A stretch of 64,000 bases of DNA from Gemmatimonadota bacterium (GCA_016713435.1 JADJPD010000003.1:186001-250000); one strand, 5' to 3'; positions 42,936-51,888 are shown, counted from the stretch's first letter. A program made the numbers and translations. The notes: generated from the sequence alone by a model not told the origin.

Positions 42936-44222
42936 ATGCCCGCCTCCTCCCAACCGACCGTGACAGCTTCCGTCATCCGCGACGTGACCTGCCCCTTCTG
43001 CGGGCTGGCCTGCGACGACCTGGTGGTGGACACCACCGGCGACCGGCTCGCCGTGCGCGAGAATGGGTGTCCGATCGCCGTGCCCGCCTTTGCGGGCGCC
43101 CCGGGCCGGGGCGCGGCGCGGGTGGGCGGCCGCGAGGTGCCACTCGTCGAGGCGTACGCCGAGGCGGCACGCCTGCTGCGCGCTGCGAAGAGGCCGCTCT
43201 TCGGCGGGCTCGGCACCGACGTGGGCGGGTCGCGCGCGGTGGGCCGGCTGGCGGACCGGACCGGCGCCATCCTGGACCACATGAATTCCGCCGCCGTGGT
43301 GCGGAACCTCCTGGTGCTGCAGGACGGCGGCTGGATCACCACCACGCTCTCCGAGATCCGGAACCGCTGCGACCTGCTGGTGGCCGTGGGCGGCGACATC
43401 CTCAGCCGCTTCCCGCGCTTCTTCGAGCGCACCCTCGGGGCGGGCGAGACGCTGTTCGGGGCGCGGACGCCGGTGGAGATCGTCTTCCTCGGCAAGGGTC
43501 CCGCCGCCGACGTGAAGCTGCCGGGGCAGGTCCGCGTGATCCCCTGCGACACCGCCCGCCTCGGCGAGGCGCTCGGCGCGCTGCGCGCGCTGGTGGCGGG
43601 GAAGCCCGTCCTCGCCGCCGACATCGCGGGCCAGCCGCTGGCCACCTGGCAGGGGCTGGCGGACCGGCTGCGCGCGGCGAAGTACGGCGTGATGCCGTGG
43701 GCCACGGCCGACCTCGACGTGCCGCACGCCGACCTCATGGTGCAGGCGCTGGCCGACCTGCTGCGCGAACTCAACCGCGAGACCCGCTTCGCCGGCCTCC
43801 CGCTCGGTGGCGCCGAGGGCGACGTCACCTCGGACGCGGTGCACCTCTGGCAGACGGGCTACGGCACCCGGGTGAGCCTGGCCCGGGGGGTGCCGGAGCA
43901 GGACCTGCATCGCTTCGCCACCCCGCGACTGCTGGCGGAGGGGGCCGTCGACCTGCTGCTCTGGATCTCGAGCTTCAACGCCACGCGGGTGCCGCCCCGG
44001 GCGGCCATTCCCACCATCGTGCTGGGGCACGCGGCGATGACCCTCGCCGAGCCGCCCGCCGTCTTCATTCCCGTGGGCACGCCGGGCGTGGATCACGCCG
44101 GGCAGTACTTCCGCACCGACCGCGTGATTGCCCTGCCGCTGGCCAGCCTCCGGTCGTCGGCGCTGCCGAGTGTGGCGGACGCGCTGGCCGCCATCGAGGC
44201 GCGGCTCGGGGAGGCCCGCTGA
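42936..44222 (+). CDS. fhcB: Formyltransferase/hydrolase complex subunit B
   Basis: A 428-residue FhcB, relative of formylmethanofuran dehydrogenase subunit B. With FhcA, C and D it turns formyl-H4MPT into formate through formyl-methylofuran. C19-x2-C22-x3-C26 and C45 (TCPFCGLACDD and ENGCPIA) look like the 4Fe-4S site of archaeal FwdB, whereas the bacterial protein does not need molybdopterin. Later motifs include LFGGLGTDVGGSRAVGRLAD and GTPGVDHAGQYFRTD. The stop overlaps the fhcA start by one base. Confidence 0.92.
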   Translation: MPASSQPTVTASVIRDVTCPFCGLACDDLVVDTTGDRLAVRENGCPIAVPAFAGAPGRGAARVGGREVPLVEAYAEAARLLRAAKRPLFGGLGTDVGGSRAVGRLADRTGAILDHMNSAAVVRNLLVLQDGGWITTTLSEIRNRCDLLVAVGGDILSRFPRFFERTLGAGETLFGARTPVEIVFLGKGPAADVKLPGQVRVIPCDTARLGEALGALRALVAGKPVLAADIAGQPLATWQGLADRLRAAKYGVMPWATADLDVPHADLMVQALADLLRELNRETRFAGLPLGGAEGDVTSDAVHLWQTGYGTRVSLARGVPEQDLHRFATPRLLAEGAVDLLLWISSFNATRVPPRAAIPTIVLGHAAMTLAEPPAVFIPVGTPGVDHAGQYFRTDRVIALPLASLRSSALPSVADALAAIEARLGEAR

Positions 44223-45889
44223 TGCTCCTCAAGCTGACCGGCGGGCGGGTGTATGATCCGGCGCACGGCGTGGACGGCCAGGTGCGCGACGTGTACGTGC
44301 GGGACGGCCGCATCGTGGCCGCGCCGGCCCCCGGGACCACCATCGACCGGGAGATCGACCTCCGGGGCCGCGTGGTGATGGCAGGCGCCATCGACATGCA
44401 CACCCACATCGGCGGCGGCAAGCTGAACATCGCGCGGGCCATGCTGCCCGAGGACCACCGCGGGGAGGCGGTGCAGCGGAGCGCGCTGCTCCGCGCCTCC
44501 TGCGGGCACGCGGCCCCCGGCACCTTCGCCACCGGGTACCGCTACGCGGAGATGGGCTACACGGCCGCGTTCGAGCCGGCGCTCCTCCCCATGAACGCCC
44601 GCCAGGCCCACCTCGAGATGGGCGACGTGCCCATGGTGGACAAGGGCGGCTACGCCATGCTCGGGAGCGACGACTTCCTGCTCCGCCTCATGGCCGCGGG
44701 CACCGAGCAAGCGGTGATCAACGACTACGTGGCGTGGACCCTGCACGCCGCGCGCTGCATCGGCATCAAGGTGGTGAACCCGGCGGGCATCTCGGCCTTC
44801 AAGTTCAACGCCCGCCGGATGGACCTCGAGGACAGGCACCCGTACTACGGCGTGAGCCCGCGGGACGTGCTGCGCACCCTGGCGCGCGCGGTGCACGAGC
44901 TCGGCGTCCCCTTCCCGCTCCACGTGCACAGCAACCTGCTCGGCGTGCCGGGAAACTTCCCCACCACGCTCGGCACCGTGGAGGCGAGCGAGGGGCACCC
45001 GATCCACCTGACCCACATCCAGTTCCACAGCTACGGCACCGAGGGCGACCGGAAGTTCTCCTCCGCGGCGGCGCAGATTGCGGCGAAGATCAACGCCACG
45101 CCGAACGCCAGCTGCGACGTGGGCCAGATCCTCTTCGGCCAGACGGTGACGGCGAGCGGCGACAACATGTCGCAGCACCGGAACGCCGCCGTGGCGAGCC
45201 CGAAGAAGTCCGTGACCATGGACATCGAGTGCGACGCGGGCTGCGGTGTGCTCCCGTTCCGCTACAAGGACAAGAACTTCGTCAACGCGCTGCAGTGGGC
45301 CATCGGGCTCGAGCTCTTCCTGCTGGTCACCGACCCGTGGAAGATCTTCCTCACCACCGACCACCCGAACGGCGCGCCCTTCACCACCTATCCGCACCTG
45401 ATCCGGCTCCTCATGGACCGGACCTTCCGGAACGAGTGCCTCGGCACCATCAACCCGGACGCGCGGACGCTCTCCACGCTCGGGAGCCTGGAGCGGGAGT
45501 ACACGCTGTACGAGATCGCCATCCTGACGCGGGCGGGCCCGGCGCGGCTCCTCGGCATCACCGACATGGGCCACCTGGCGCCGGGCGCCCGGGCGGACAT
45601 CACGGTGTACCGGGACGACGCCAACCGCGAGGCGATGTTCACCACGCCGGAGTACGTCTTCAAGGACGGCGAGGAGATCGTGCGGGACGGCCGGATCGTG
45701 AAGGTGGTCCAGGGGCGCTACCACACGGTGGAACCGGAGTACGACCCGGCCATCGACCGGCGCCTCGCCGAGTACTTCGAGAAGTACCTGACGATCCGGT
45801 CGCGGCACATGTGGATCAGCCGGGATGAGCTGAGCGGGCTCGGGCACGACGCCGAGGTGGTGGTGCACCCGACGCGGAGGGCGCGATGA
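44222..45889 (+). CDS. fhcA: Formyltransferase/hydrolase complex subunit A
   Basis: A 555-residue amidohydrolase-fold subunit that hydrolyses formyl-methylofuran to formate. Residues H60 and H62 (AIDMHTHIGGGKLNIARAM) start the metal site. Further histidines lie in PLHVHSNLLGVPGNFPTT and LTHIQFHSYGTEGD, and TTDHPNGAPF carries the late Asp/His. The N-terminal beta part (MLLKLTGGRVYDPAHG) completes the composite metallo-hydrolase fold. Order fhcB-A-D-C, with all genes overlapping by 1-4 bases, indicates a single translation unit. Confidence 0.94.
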   Translation: MLLKLTGGRVYDPAHGVDGQVRDVYVRDGRIVAAPAPGTTIDREIDLRGRVVMAGAIDMHTHIGGGKLNIARAMLPEDHRGEAVQRSALLRASCGHAAPGTFATGYRYAEMGYTAAFEPALLPMNARQAHLEMGDVPMVDKGGYAMLGSDDFLLRLMAAGTEQAVINDYVAWTLHAARCIGIKVVNPAGISAFKFNARRMDLEDRHPYYGVSPRDVLRTLARAVHELGVPFPLHVHSNLLGVPGNFPTTLGTVEASEGHPIHLTHIQFHSYGTEGDRKFSSAAAQIAAKINATPNASCDVGQILFGQTVTASGDNMSQHRNAAVASPKKSVTMDIECDAGCGVLPFRYKDKNFVNALQWAIGLELFLLVTDPWKIFLTTDHPNGAPFTTYPHLIRLLMDRTFRNECLGTINPDARTLSTLGSLEREYTLYEIAILTRAGPARLLGITDMGHLAPGARADITVYRDDANREAMFTTPEYVFKDGEEIVRDGRIVKVVQGRYHTVEPEYDPAIDRRLAEYFEKYLTIRSRHMWISRDELSGLGHDAEVVVHPTRRAR

Positions 45890-46785
45890 TCGCCAATGGC
45901 GTCCTGATCGACGACGAGTTCGCCGAGGCGTTCCCCATGAAGGCCACGCGCGTGATCATCACCGCGCAGAACCTGCAGTGGGCCTACAACGCCGCCCACG
46001 CCGCGACCGGCTTCGCCACGTCGGTGATCGCGTGCGGCTGCGAGGCGGGCGTGGAGCGTGAGCTCGCGCCCGAGGAGACGCCGGACGGGCGGCCCGGCGT
46101 GGCCATCCTGCTCTTCGCGATGTCGGGGAAGGAACTCGGCAAGCAGATCGAGCGGCGCATCGGACAGTGCGTGCTGACGTCCCCGACCAGCGCGGCCTTC
46201 GCGGGCATCGACGGCGGCGAGCCGGTGGCCCTCGGGAAGAACCTGCGCTTCTTCGGCGACGGCTTCCAGCAGTCCAAGTTCATCGGCGGGAAGCGCTACT
46301 GGCGCGTGCCGGTGATGGACGGCGAGTTCCTGGTGGAGGAGACCACGGGCATCGTGCCGGCGGTAGGTGGCGGGAACTTCCTGGTCCTCGCGGAATCGCA
46401 GCCGCAGGCCCTGGCCGCCTGTGAGGCGGCGATCGTCGCCATGAAGCGGGTGCCCAACGTGATCATGCCCTTCCCCGGCGGCGTGGTGCGCTCGGGCTCC
46501 AAGGTGGGGTCCAAGTACAAGGCGCTCTCCGCCAGCACCAATGACGCCTTCTGCCCCACCATCCGCGGCATCACCCGCTCGCAGCTGTCGGCGGAGGTGG
46601 GCTCGGTGATGGAGATCGTCATCGACGGGCTCACCGCGGACGACGTGAGCGCGGCCACGCGCGCGGGGCTCGACGCGGTGATCCGGCTCGGCGCCGCCGC
46701 CGGCGTGCGGCGGATCAGCGCCGGCAACTACGGCGGCAAGCTCGGCAAGTACCACTTCCGCCTCCGCGAGATCCTGGCCTCATGA
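45886..46785 (+). CDS. fhcD: Formyltransferase/hydrolase complex subunit D (formyl-methylofuran:H4MPT formyltransferase)
   Basis: A 299-residue Ftr/FhcD that moves the formyl group between H4MPT and methylofuran. Family motifs include ARVIITAQNLQWAY-like start (TRVIITAQNLQWAYNAAHA), SVIACGCEAGVER and GKNLRFFGDGFQQSKFIGGK. The end FPGGVVRSGSKVGSKYK and ISAGNYGGKLGKYHF is highly conserved. The start overlaps fhcA by four bases. Confidence 0.95.
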   Translation: MIANGVLIDDEFAEAFPMKATRVIITAQNLQWAYNAAHAATGFATSVIACGCEAGVERELAPEETPDGRPGVAILLFAMSGKELGKQIERRIGQCVLTSPTSAAFAGIDGGEPVALGKNLRFFGDGFQQSKFIGGKRYWRVPVMDGEFLVEETTGIVPAVGGGNFLVLAESQPQALAACEAAIVAMKRVPNVIMPFPGGVVRSGSKVGSKYKALSASTNDAFCPTIRGITRSQLSAEVGSVMEIVIDGLTADDVSAATRAGLDAVIRLGAAAGVRRISAGNYGGKLGKYHFRLREILAS

Positions 46786-47597
46786 GCGCGCTCCGCCTCA
46801 CGCTTCGCGCGGCGCCCGCCCAGCGGGTGGACTGCGCCCCGCTCACGCCGGCGGCGCTCGGTGGCAAGTCGGCGGCGGAGATCGGCGCGCTGCTGCTCGC
46901 CGCGGGCGGACCGCCGGTGCGGGTGGACGACCTCTTCACCATCGAGGGCACCCCGGGCGACACGCTCGTGCTTGCCGGGGCCACGGCGAGGCTCGACGGC
47001 ATCGGCACCGCGCTGAATGGCGGCACCATCGAGGTGGACGGCGATGCCGGCGACTACCTGGGGCGCGGCATGGCCACGGGGACCATCCGCGTGTCGGGCT
47101 CGGTGGGCACCTTTGCGGGGAGCGGCATGACCGGGGGCGAGCTCCGGGTGCGCGGCCACGCCGGCGACTTCCTCGGCGCCCCGCTTCCGGGCGAGCACCG
47201 CGGCATCCGCGGCGGGCTCGTGCTCGTGGAAGGCAATGCGGGCGAGCGCGCCGGCGACCGGATGCGGCGCGGCACGCTCCTCATCAAGGGCAACACCGGG
47301 GCGCTGCTGGCCTCGCGCATGGTCGCCGGGACCATCGCGGTCGGCGGCACGGTGGGCCCCGGCGCGGGCACCGGGATGCGGCGAGGCACCCTGCTCCTGC
47401 CCGCGCTCCCCGCCGGCCTTCCCGCCACGTTCAACGACTGCGGCACCTTCCCGCTCAGCTTCCTCACGCTGCTGGCGCGCGCGTGGCGCGGCCTCCCCGC
47501 CCCCTTCGGGGACCTGCCCGAGCGGGGCCTCCGGGTCCGCCGCCTGATGGGCGACCTCGCCGCCGAAGGCAAGGGCGAGATCCTGATCCGGGCCTAG
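46782..47597 (+). CDS. fhcC: Formyltransferase/hydrolase complex subunit C
   Basis: A 271-residue FhcC, the beta-helix scaffold subunit related to FwdC and glutamate synthase alpha C-terminal domains. Repeats of the GDAGDYLGRGMATGTIRVSG type run through residues 85-200, as in the family. The C-terminal part (FNDCGTFPLSFLTLLARAW) closes the fold. It is the last of the fhcBADC unit and is followed by a hairpin. Confidence 0.93.
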   Translation: MSALRLTLRAAPAQRVDCAPLTPAALGGKSAAEIGALLLAAGGPPVRVDDLFTIEGTPGDTLVLAGATARLDGIGTALNGGTIEVDGDAGDYLGRGMATGTIRVSGSVGTFAGSGMTGGELRVRGHAGDFLGAPLPGEHRGIRGGLVLVEGNAGERAGDRMRRGTLLIKGNTGALLASRMVAGTIAVGGTVGPGAGTGMRRGTLLLPALPAGLPATFNDCGTFPLSFLTLLARAWRGLPAPFGDLPERGLRVRRLMGDLAAEGKGEILIRA

Positions 47598-47609
47598 GCC
47601 CCGCCCCAC

Positions 47610-47632
47610 GCGCCCGGGCGTCCCCCGGGCGC
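47610..47632 (+). terminator. Hairpin after fhcC
   Basis: A 9-bp stem GCGCCCGGG/CCCGGGCGC with a 5-nt loop, 13 bp after the fhcC stop and 80 bp before mch. Confidence 0.6.
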
Positions 47633-47711
47633 TCGTCGTCCCGCACGGTCGCCCGGCGGGCGCCTGCGTGGTAGATTGTCGCCCGCCCCCACTCCACTCC
47701 CGGACCGACGC

Positions 47712-48671
47712 ATGACCAGCCTCAACATGAACGAGCGGGCCCGCGACCTCGCGGACGTGATGACCGAGGACCTCGCGGGCCTCCGCATCGCGGAGCACCG
47801 GCTGCCCGGCGGCGCGCGGGTGATCGACGCGGGCGTGCAGGTGGACGGCGGCCTCAACGCCGGCCTCCTCCTGAGCGAGATCTGCATGGGCGGCCTGGGC
47901 GACGTGGAATACGCCAGCCTGGCGCTCGGCGGCGAGAGCTGGCCCGGGGTGCAGGTGCGCACCGACCATCCGGCCGTCAGCTGCATGGCGTCGCAGTACG
48001 CCGGCTGGGCCATCAGCGTGGAGCAGTACTTCGCGATGGGGTCGGGACCGCTGCGGGCGCACGCGCGGGTGGAGAAGGAGCTGTTCGAGAAGCTCGGCTA
48101 CGCCGAGCAGGCCACCAGCGGCGTGCTGGTGCTGGAGGGACGCGAGCTGCCCACCGACGCCGTCGCCGCGTGGGTGGCCAAGAAGGCGGGGCTCTCCCCG
48201 GCGCAGCTCACCTTCGTGATCGCCCCGACGGCGAGCCTCGCGGGCGGGACCCAGATCTCCGCCCGCATCCTCGAGACCGGGCTCCACAAGATGGAAGTGC
48301 TCGGCTTCGACGTGCGGCAGGTGGTGAGCGGGATCGGCACGGCGCCGGTCGCGACGCTGGCGAAGAACGACCTGCGGGGCATCGGCCGGACCAACGACTG
48401 CATCCTGTACGCGGGCCAGGCGCACTACACGGTGCGGGCCGGCGACACCGAGCTCGCCGACCTCGCCGCCAAGCTGCCGGCCAGCGCCTCGAAGGACTAC
48501 GGCACGCCGTTCTACGAGATCTTCGAGCGCTACGACAAGGACTTCTACAAGATCGACCCGCTGCTCTTCAGCCCGGCCGAGGTGTGGCTCACCAGCGCGA
48601 CGTCGGGGAAGACGTACCATGCGGGCCGCGTCAACACCGAGGTGCTCAAGCGCTCGCTCCACCCGGAGTGA
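47712..48671 (+). CDS. mch: Methenyl-H4MPT cyclohydrolase
   Basis: A 319-residue Mch that hydrolyses methenyl-H4MPT to 5-formyl-H4MPT, between MtdB and Fhc. Signatures are VIDAGVQVDGGLNAGLLLSE, CMGGLGDVEYASL, HPAVSCMASQYAGWAIS and RTNDCILYAGQAHYTV. ATG at 47712 (MTSLNMNERA) has no clear ribosome binding site, and a possible -10 TAGATT lies at 47672. It stands in its own transcription unit. Confidence 0.95.
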   Translation: MTSLNMNERARDLADVMTEDLAGLRIAEHRLPGGARVIDAGVQVDGGLNAGLLLSEICMGGLGDVEYASLALGGESWPGVQVRTDHPAVSCMASQYAGWAISVEQYFAMGSGPLRAHARVEKELFEKLGYAEQATSGVLVLEGRELPTDAVAAWVAKKAGLSPAQLTFVIAPTASLAGGTQISARILETGLHKMEVLGFDVRQVVSGIGTAPVATLAKNDLRGIGRTNDCILYAGQAHYTVRAGDTELADLAAKLPASASKDYGTPFYEIFERYDKDFYKIDPLLFSPAEVWLTSATSGKTYHAGRVNTEVLKRSLHPE

Positions 48672-48713
48672 GGCGCGTCGTTCCCGTCGGTCCCTTCACC
48701 CTGCGGAGTGTGC

Positions 48714-49490
48714 ATGCGTCGTCTCGCCCTGTTGTCGCTCGTCGCGCTGGCCGCGGCCTGCTCCAAGCCTGAGCAGCAGCCCGCGCAGGACACCACCGCC
48801 GCCGCGCCCCCGGCACCGCCGCCGGCCAAGGCGTTCGTCACCGTCATCTACAACACGCCGACGGACGCCAAGGCGTTCGAGAAGTACTACTGGGAGACCC
48901 ACGTGCCGCTGGTGGGCGCCAAGCAGGCGGAGGTTGGCTTCACCGCGGCCGAGCTGACCAAGTTCGACGCCACGCTCGACGGCAAGGCGCCGACCCACTA
49001 CCGCCAGGCGGTGCTGTGGTTCAACAGCATGGCCGACCTCGAGAAGGGCATCGCCACCCCGGGCTTCAAGGCGGTGGGCGACGACCTCGCCAACTTCGCC
49101 ACCGGCGGGCTCATCGCCATGATCGGCGAGCAGACCAACGAGGACTCGCCGCTCGCCGCGGGCGACACCACGGCCTTCGTGACGGTGCTCTACAACGCGC
49201 CCACGGACCCGGCCGCGTTCGAGAGCTACTACACGGCCACGCACCTGCCGATCGTGGCCAATGGGGCCGCGAAGATCGGCTTCAGCCGGGCGGAGCTCAC
49301 CAAGTACGCGAAGAACCTGGACGGCACCCCGGCGGCGTTCTACCGCCAGGCCAAGCTCTACTTCCCGAACGCGGCCGCGCTCAAGGCCGGCACCGCCACC
49401 CCGGAGTTCAAGGCGGTGGGCGATGACCTCGCCAACTTCGCCACGGGCGGGCTCGTGGGCCTGGTGGGCCACCTCACCACGAAGCCCTGA
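48714..49490 (+). CDS. Lipoprotein with two EthD-like domains
   Basis: A 258-residue lipoprotein (lipobox ALAAAC, Cys at residue 16) with two tandem EthD-type dimeric alpha/beta-barrel domains. Each starts with the same pattern: AFVTVIYNTPTDAKAFEKYY and AFVTVLYNAPTDPAAFESYY. Each ends TPEFKAVGDDLANFATGGL or a close copy. The internal duplication is clear (about 60 percent identity by eye). EthD proteins are small oxygenase-like folds of unknown activity. It lies 42 bp after mch, so co-expression with the C1 pathway is possible. Confidence 0.8.
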   Translation: MRRLALLSLVALAAACSKPEQQPAQDTTAAAPPAPPPAKAFVTVIYNTPTDAKAFEKYYWETHVPLVGAKQAEVGFTAAELTKFDATLDGKAPTHYRQAVLWFNSMADLEKGIATPGFKAVGDDLANFATGGLIAMIGEQTNEDSPLAAGDTTAFVTVLYNAPTDPAAFESYYTATHLPIVANGAAKIGFSRAELTKYAKNLDGTPAAFYRQAKLYFPNAAALKAGTATPEFKAVGDDLANFATGGLVGLVGHLTTKP

Positions 49491-49512
49491 GCATCGTTGG
49501 TCCGCATCGCGG

Positions 49513-49569
49513 GCGCGGCCTCCGGGCCGCGCCTGGGGTGCGGAGCGAGGCGCGGCCCAGGGGCCGCGC
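49513..49569 (+). terminator. Tandem hairpins before RimK-like gene
   Basis: Two hairpins, GCGCGGCC/GGCCGCGC (49513-49532) and GCGCGGCCC/GGGCCGCGC (49550-49569, followed by TTT), separate the EthD gene from the next gene. Confidence 0.65.
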
Positions 49570-49604
49570 TTTCGATGCGGAGGGGTGATCGTAGGTTTCC
49601 TGCC

Positions 49605-50468
49605 ATGCACGTCGTCATCCTCGCCTCCCGCCCCGGCTGGCACGTCGATGAGCTCCTCCGCGCCACGCGCGCGGCCGGGGCGGAGCCGGTGCTGCTGCCG
49701 TGGGAAGGCAACGTGGCGCGGATGGGGACGGCGCCCGGCGTCCGGAACACCGGCCGCCTCCTCGCCGAGGCGCGGGCCGTGCTGGCGCGCATCATCCCCG
49801 GCGGCTCCATGGAGCAGATCATCTACCGGGTGGACACGCTGCACCGCCTCGAGGAAGAGGGGGTGCGGGTGATGAACAGCGCCCGCGCCATCGAGCGCAC
49901 CGTGGACAAGGCGTGGACCTCCGCCATCCTGGCGCGCGCCGGCCTTCCCACCCCGGACACCGTCGCCTGCGAGGGGGTGGACGACGCCATGGCCGCCTTC
50001 GAGGCGCTCGGCGACGTGGTGGTGAAGCCGCTCTTCGGCTCCATGGGCCTCGGCATGACGCGGGTGAGCGACCCCGACATCGCCTGGCGCGTCTTCCGCG
50101 CCATCGAGGAGATCCGGGGCGTCTTCTACCTGCAGCGCTTCATCCCCCACACCGGCCGCGACCTCCGCGCCTTCGTGGTGGGCGGCGAGGTGCTCGGCGC
50201 CATCGAGCGCCGCGCCGACGGCTGGCGCACCAACTTCTCCCGCGGCGGCCGGGCGGCGCCCGCCAGCCTCACTCCTGAACAGGCCGGGTTCGCCGTGCGG
50301 GCCGCCGCCGCCGTGGGGGCGGAGTACGCGGGGGTGGACCTGCTGCCGGGCGAGGACGGCACCTCGTGGGTGCTCGAGGTCAACGGCATCCCGGGCTGGG
50401 AGGGGCTGCAGCAGGCCACCGGCCTCGACGTGGCCGGCGCCGTCATCGGCCAGCTGCTCTCCCGATGA
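49605..50468 (+). CDS. RimK-like ATP-grasp ligase of C1 cluster (MptN-like candidate)
   Basis: A 287-residue ATP-grasp ligase of the RimK/MptN/CofF group. MHVVILASRPGWHVDELLRA starts the pre-ATP-grasp domain. DVVVKPLFGSMGLGMTRVSD binds ATP, and AGVDLLPGEDGTSWVLEVNG holds the metal-binding E-x-N. Archaeal relatives add glutamate to tetrahydromethanopterin or F420. Among C1 genes it most likely adds the terminal glutamate to the pterin or a methylofuran chain. It is translationally coupled to the CitG-like gene (ATGA overlap). Confidence 0.8.
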   Translation: MHVVILASRPGWHVDELLRATRAAGAEPVLLPWEGNVARMGTAPGVRNTGRLLAEARAVLARIIPGGSMEQIIYRVDTLHRLEEEGVRVMNSARAIERTVDKAWTSAILARAGLPTPDTVACEGVDDAMAAFEALGDVVVKPLFGSMGLGMTRVSDPDIAWRVFRAIEEIRGVFYLQRFIPHTGRDLRAFVVGGEVLGAIERRADGWRTNFSRGGRAAPASLTPEQAGFAVRAAAAVGAEYAGVDLLPGEDGTSWVLEVNGIPGWEGLQQATGLDVAGAVIGQLLSR

Positions 50469-51343
50469 GCCTGCCGCTCGGCGGCCTCGCCACCCTGGCC
50501 TCGCTGCTCGAGGCGAGTGCGCCCAAGCCCGGCAACGTCTCGCCGGGCCGGCCGTTCCGGGACATGCGCTTCGAGGATTTTGCCACCAGCGCGGCCGCCA
50601 TCGGCCCCGAGTTTGCCCGGGCGGCAGACCGCCCCATCGGCGAGACCATCCTGGCCGCGGTGCGCGCCCGGCGCGCGGCGGTGGGGGCCAACACCAACCT
50701 CGGCATCATCCTGCTGCTGGCGCCGCTGGCCCAGGCCGCCGCCCGGCGAGCCGCCAGTGGAGCGACGCTTCGCACCGAGGTCGCCGCCGTCCTCGCGGCC
50801 ACCACCGTGGAGGACGCCCGCCTGGCCTACCGCGCCATCCGTGAGGCGGCGCCCGGCGGCCTCGGCACTGCGGGAGCGCAGGACCTGGCCACCGAGCCCA
50901 CGGTGACGCTCCGTGAAGCGATGGCGCTCGCCGCGGACCGGGATTCGGTGGCGCGGGAATACGCCACCGGCTTCCGGCTCACCTTCGACATTGGCGTCCC
51001 CGCCCTGCTCGCGGCACGGGCCGCCGGCGCCGCCTGGGCCGATGCCACGGTGGCCACCTACCTGGCGCTCCTCGCCGCGGAACCGGACACGCTCATTGCC
51101 CGGAAGCTGGGGCGGCCGGCCGCCGAGGCGGTGGCGGCAGAGGCCCGGGCGATCGTGGCGCTGGGGGGGCCGGCCAATCCCGAGGCGGCTGCCCGGATCA
51201 CCGCGTTTGACCTGAGCCTCCGCGACCCCCAGAATTCCCGCAATCCCGGCACCACTGCCGACCTGACTGCCGCCGCGCTCTTCGCCGTCCTGGCCGAGGA
51301 CGCGGTGGCGGCCGACTCTCCGAGGATGCCCCGTGCGCAGTGA
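50465..51343 (+). CDS. CitG/MdcB-like (triphosphoribosyl-dephospho-CoA synthase family) protein
   Basis: A 292-residue all-helical protein of the CitG/MdcB family. PKPGNVSPGRPFRDMRFEDF and GANTNLGIILLLAPLAQAA are family signatures. In citrate lyase systems CitG makes a phosphoribosyl dephospho-CoA; in H4MPT-using methylotrophs a homologue is always near the cofactor genes and may transfer a ribose phosphate in pterin synthesis. No citrate lyase genes are present here. Its stop lies inside the next gene start region (11-bp overlap). Confidence 0.82.
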   Translation: MSLPLGGLATLASLLEASAPKPGNVSPGRPFRDMRFEDFATSAAAIGPEFARAADRPIGETILAAVRARRAAVGANTNLGIILLLAPLAQAAARRAASGATLRTEVAAVLAATTVEDARLAYRAIREAAPGGLGTAGAQDLATEPTVTLREAMALAADRDSVAREYATGFRLTFDIGVPALLAARAAGAAWADATVATYLALLAAEPDTLIARKLGRPAAEAVAAEARAIVALGGPANPEAAARITAFDLSLRDPQNSRNPGTTADLTAAALFAVLAEDAVAADSPRMPRAQ

Positions 51344-51833
51344 CTTCAAGGTGACCGTCAGCAAGGACTACCTGGTCTTCAGCTCCGCCCACTTCATCAC
51401 CTTCCGCGGGCACCAGTGCGAGACGCTGCACGGGCACAACTACCGCGTGGGCGTCACCGTCGAGGGGAGCCTCGACGACGAGACGCTCTTCGTGGTGGAC
51501 TTCTCCATCCTCAAGAAGACGGTGCGGAAGTTCGTGGACGAGATCGACCACAAGGTGATCCTGCCGCTCAAGAACCCGAAGCTGGCCTTCCGTGAGGTGG
51601 GCGCGCAGCGGCACGTGGACTACTTCGGGCAGCACACCTACACCTTCCCGATCGTGGACTGCGCCATGATGCCCATCGAGAACTCGACGGCGGAGATGAT
51701 CGCGCAGTACCTCGCGCACCGCACCCGGGAGGAACTCGCGGCCATGGGGATCAGCAACCTCACGGCCATCGAGATGGAGGTCGAGGAGAGCTTCGGCCAG
51801 TCCGCGACGTACCGGCTGGGGCTTGGGGCCTGA
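51333..51833 (+). CDS. PTPS/6-carboxytetrahydropterin synthase-like protein
   Basis: A 166-residue T-fold pterin enzyme. Zinc ligands H20 (VFSSAHFI), H33 and H35 (C29-ETL-HGHNY) and the catalytic Cys29 are all present. The start is GTG at 51333 (MRSDFKVTVSKDYLVFSSAH). In this context it probably helps build the pterin side chain of H4MPT rather than queuosine. It ends the RimK-CitG-PTPS operon and is followed by two hairpins. Confidence 0.82.
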   Translation: MRSDFKVTVSKDYLVFSSAHFITFRGHQCETLHGHNYRVGVTVEGSLDDETLFVVDFSILKKTVRKFVDEIDHKVILPLKNPKLAFREVGAQRHVDYFGQHTYTFPIVDCAMMPIENSTAEMIAQYLAHRTREELAAMGISNLTAIEMEVEESFGQSATYRLGLGA

Positions 51834-51862
51834 CCCGCGTTAGCTGCGGTGACTACGAGCCA

Positions 51863-51888
51863 ACGGGGCCGACACGAGTCGGCCCCGT
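51863..51888 (+). terminator. Terminator after PTPS-like gene
   Basis: An 11-bp perfect stem (ACGGGGCCGAC and complement) with an ACGA loop, 30 bp after the stop. A second hairpin with a 9-bp stem lies at 51908-51927. Confidence 0.75.

Noticed and set aside
37127..47597. Methanogenic archaeal origin of the C1 genes' host
   Set aside because: The set has MtdB, Fae and a hydrolytic Fhc complex, with Gram-negative envelope genes beside them. This is the bacterial oxidative version, not methanogenesis.
50465..51343. Citrate lyase or malonate decarboxylase system around the CitG-like gene
   Set aside because: No lyase or decarboxylase subunits are present, while H4MPT genes surround it.
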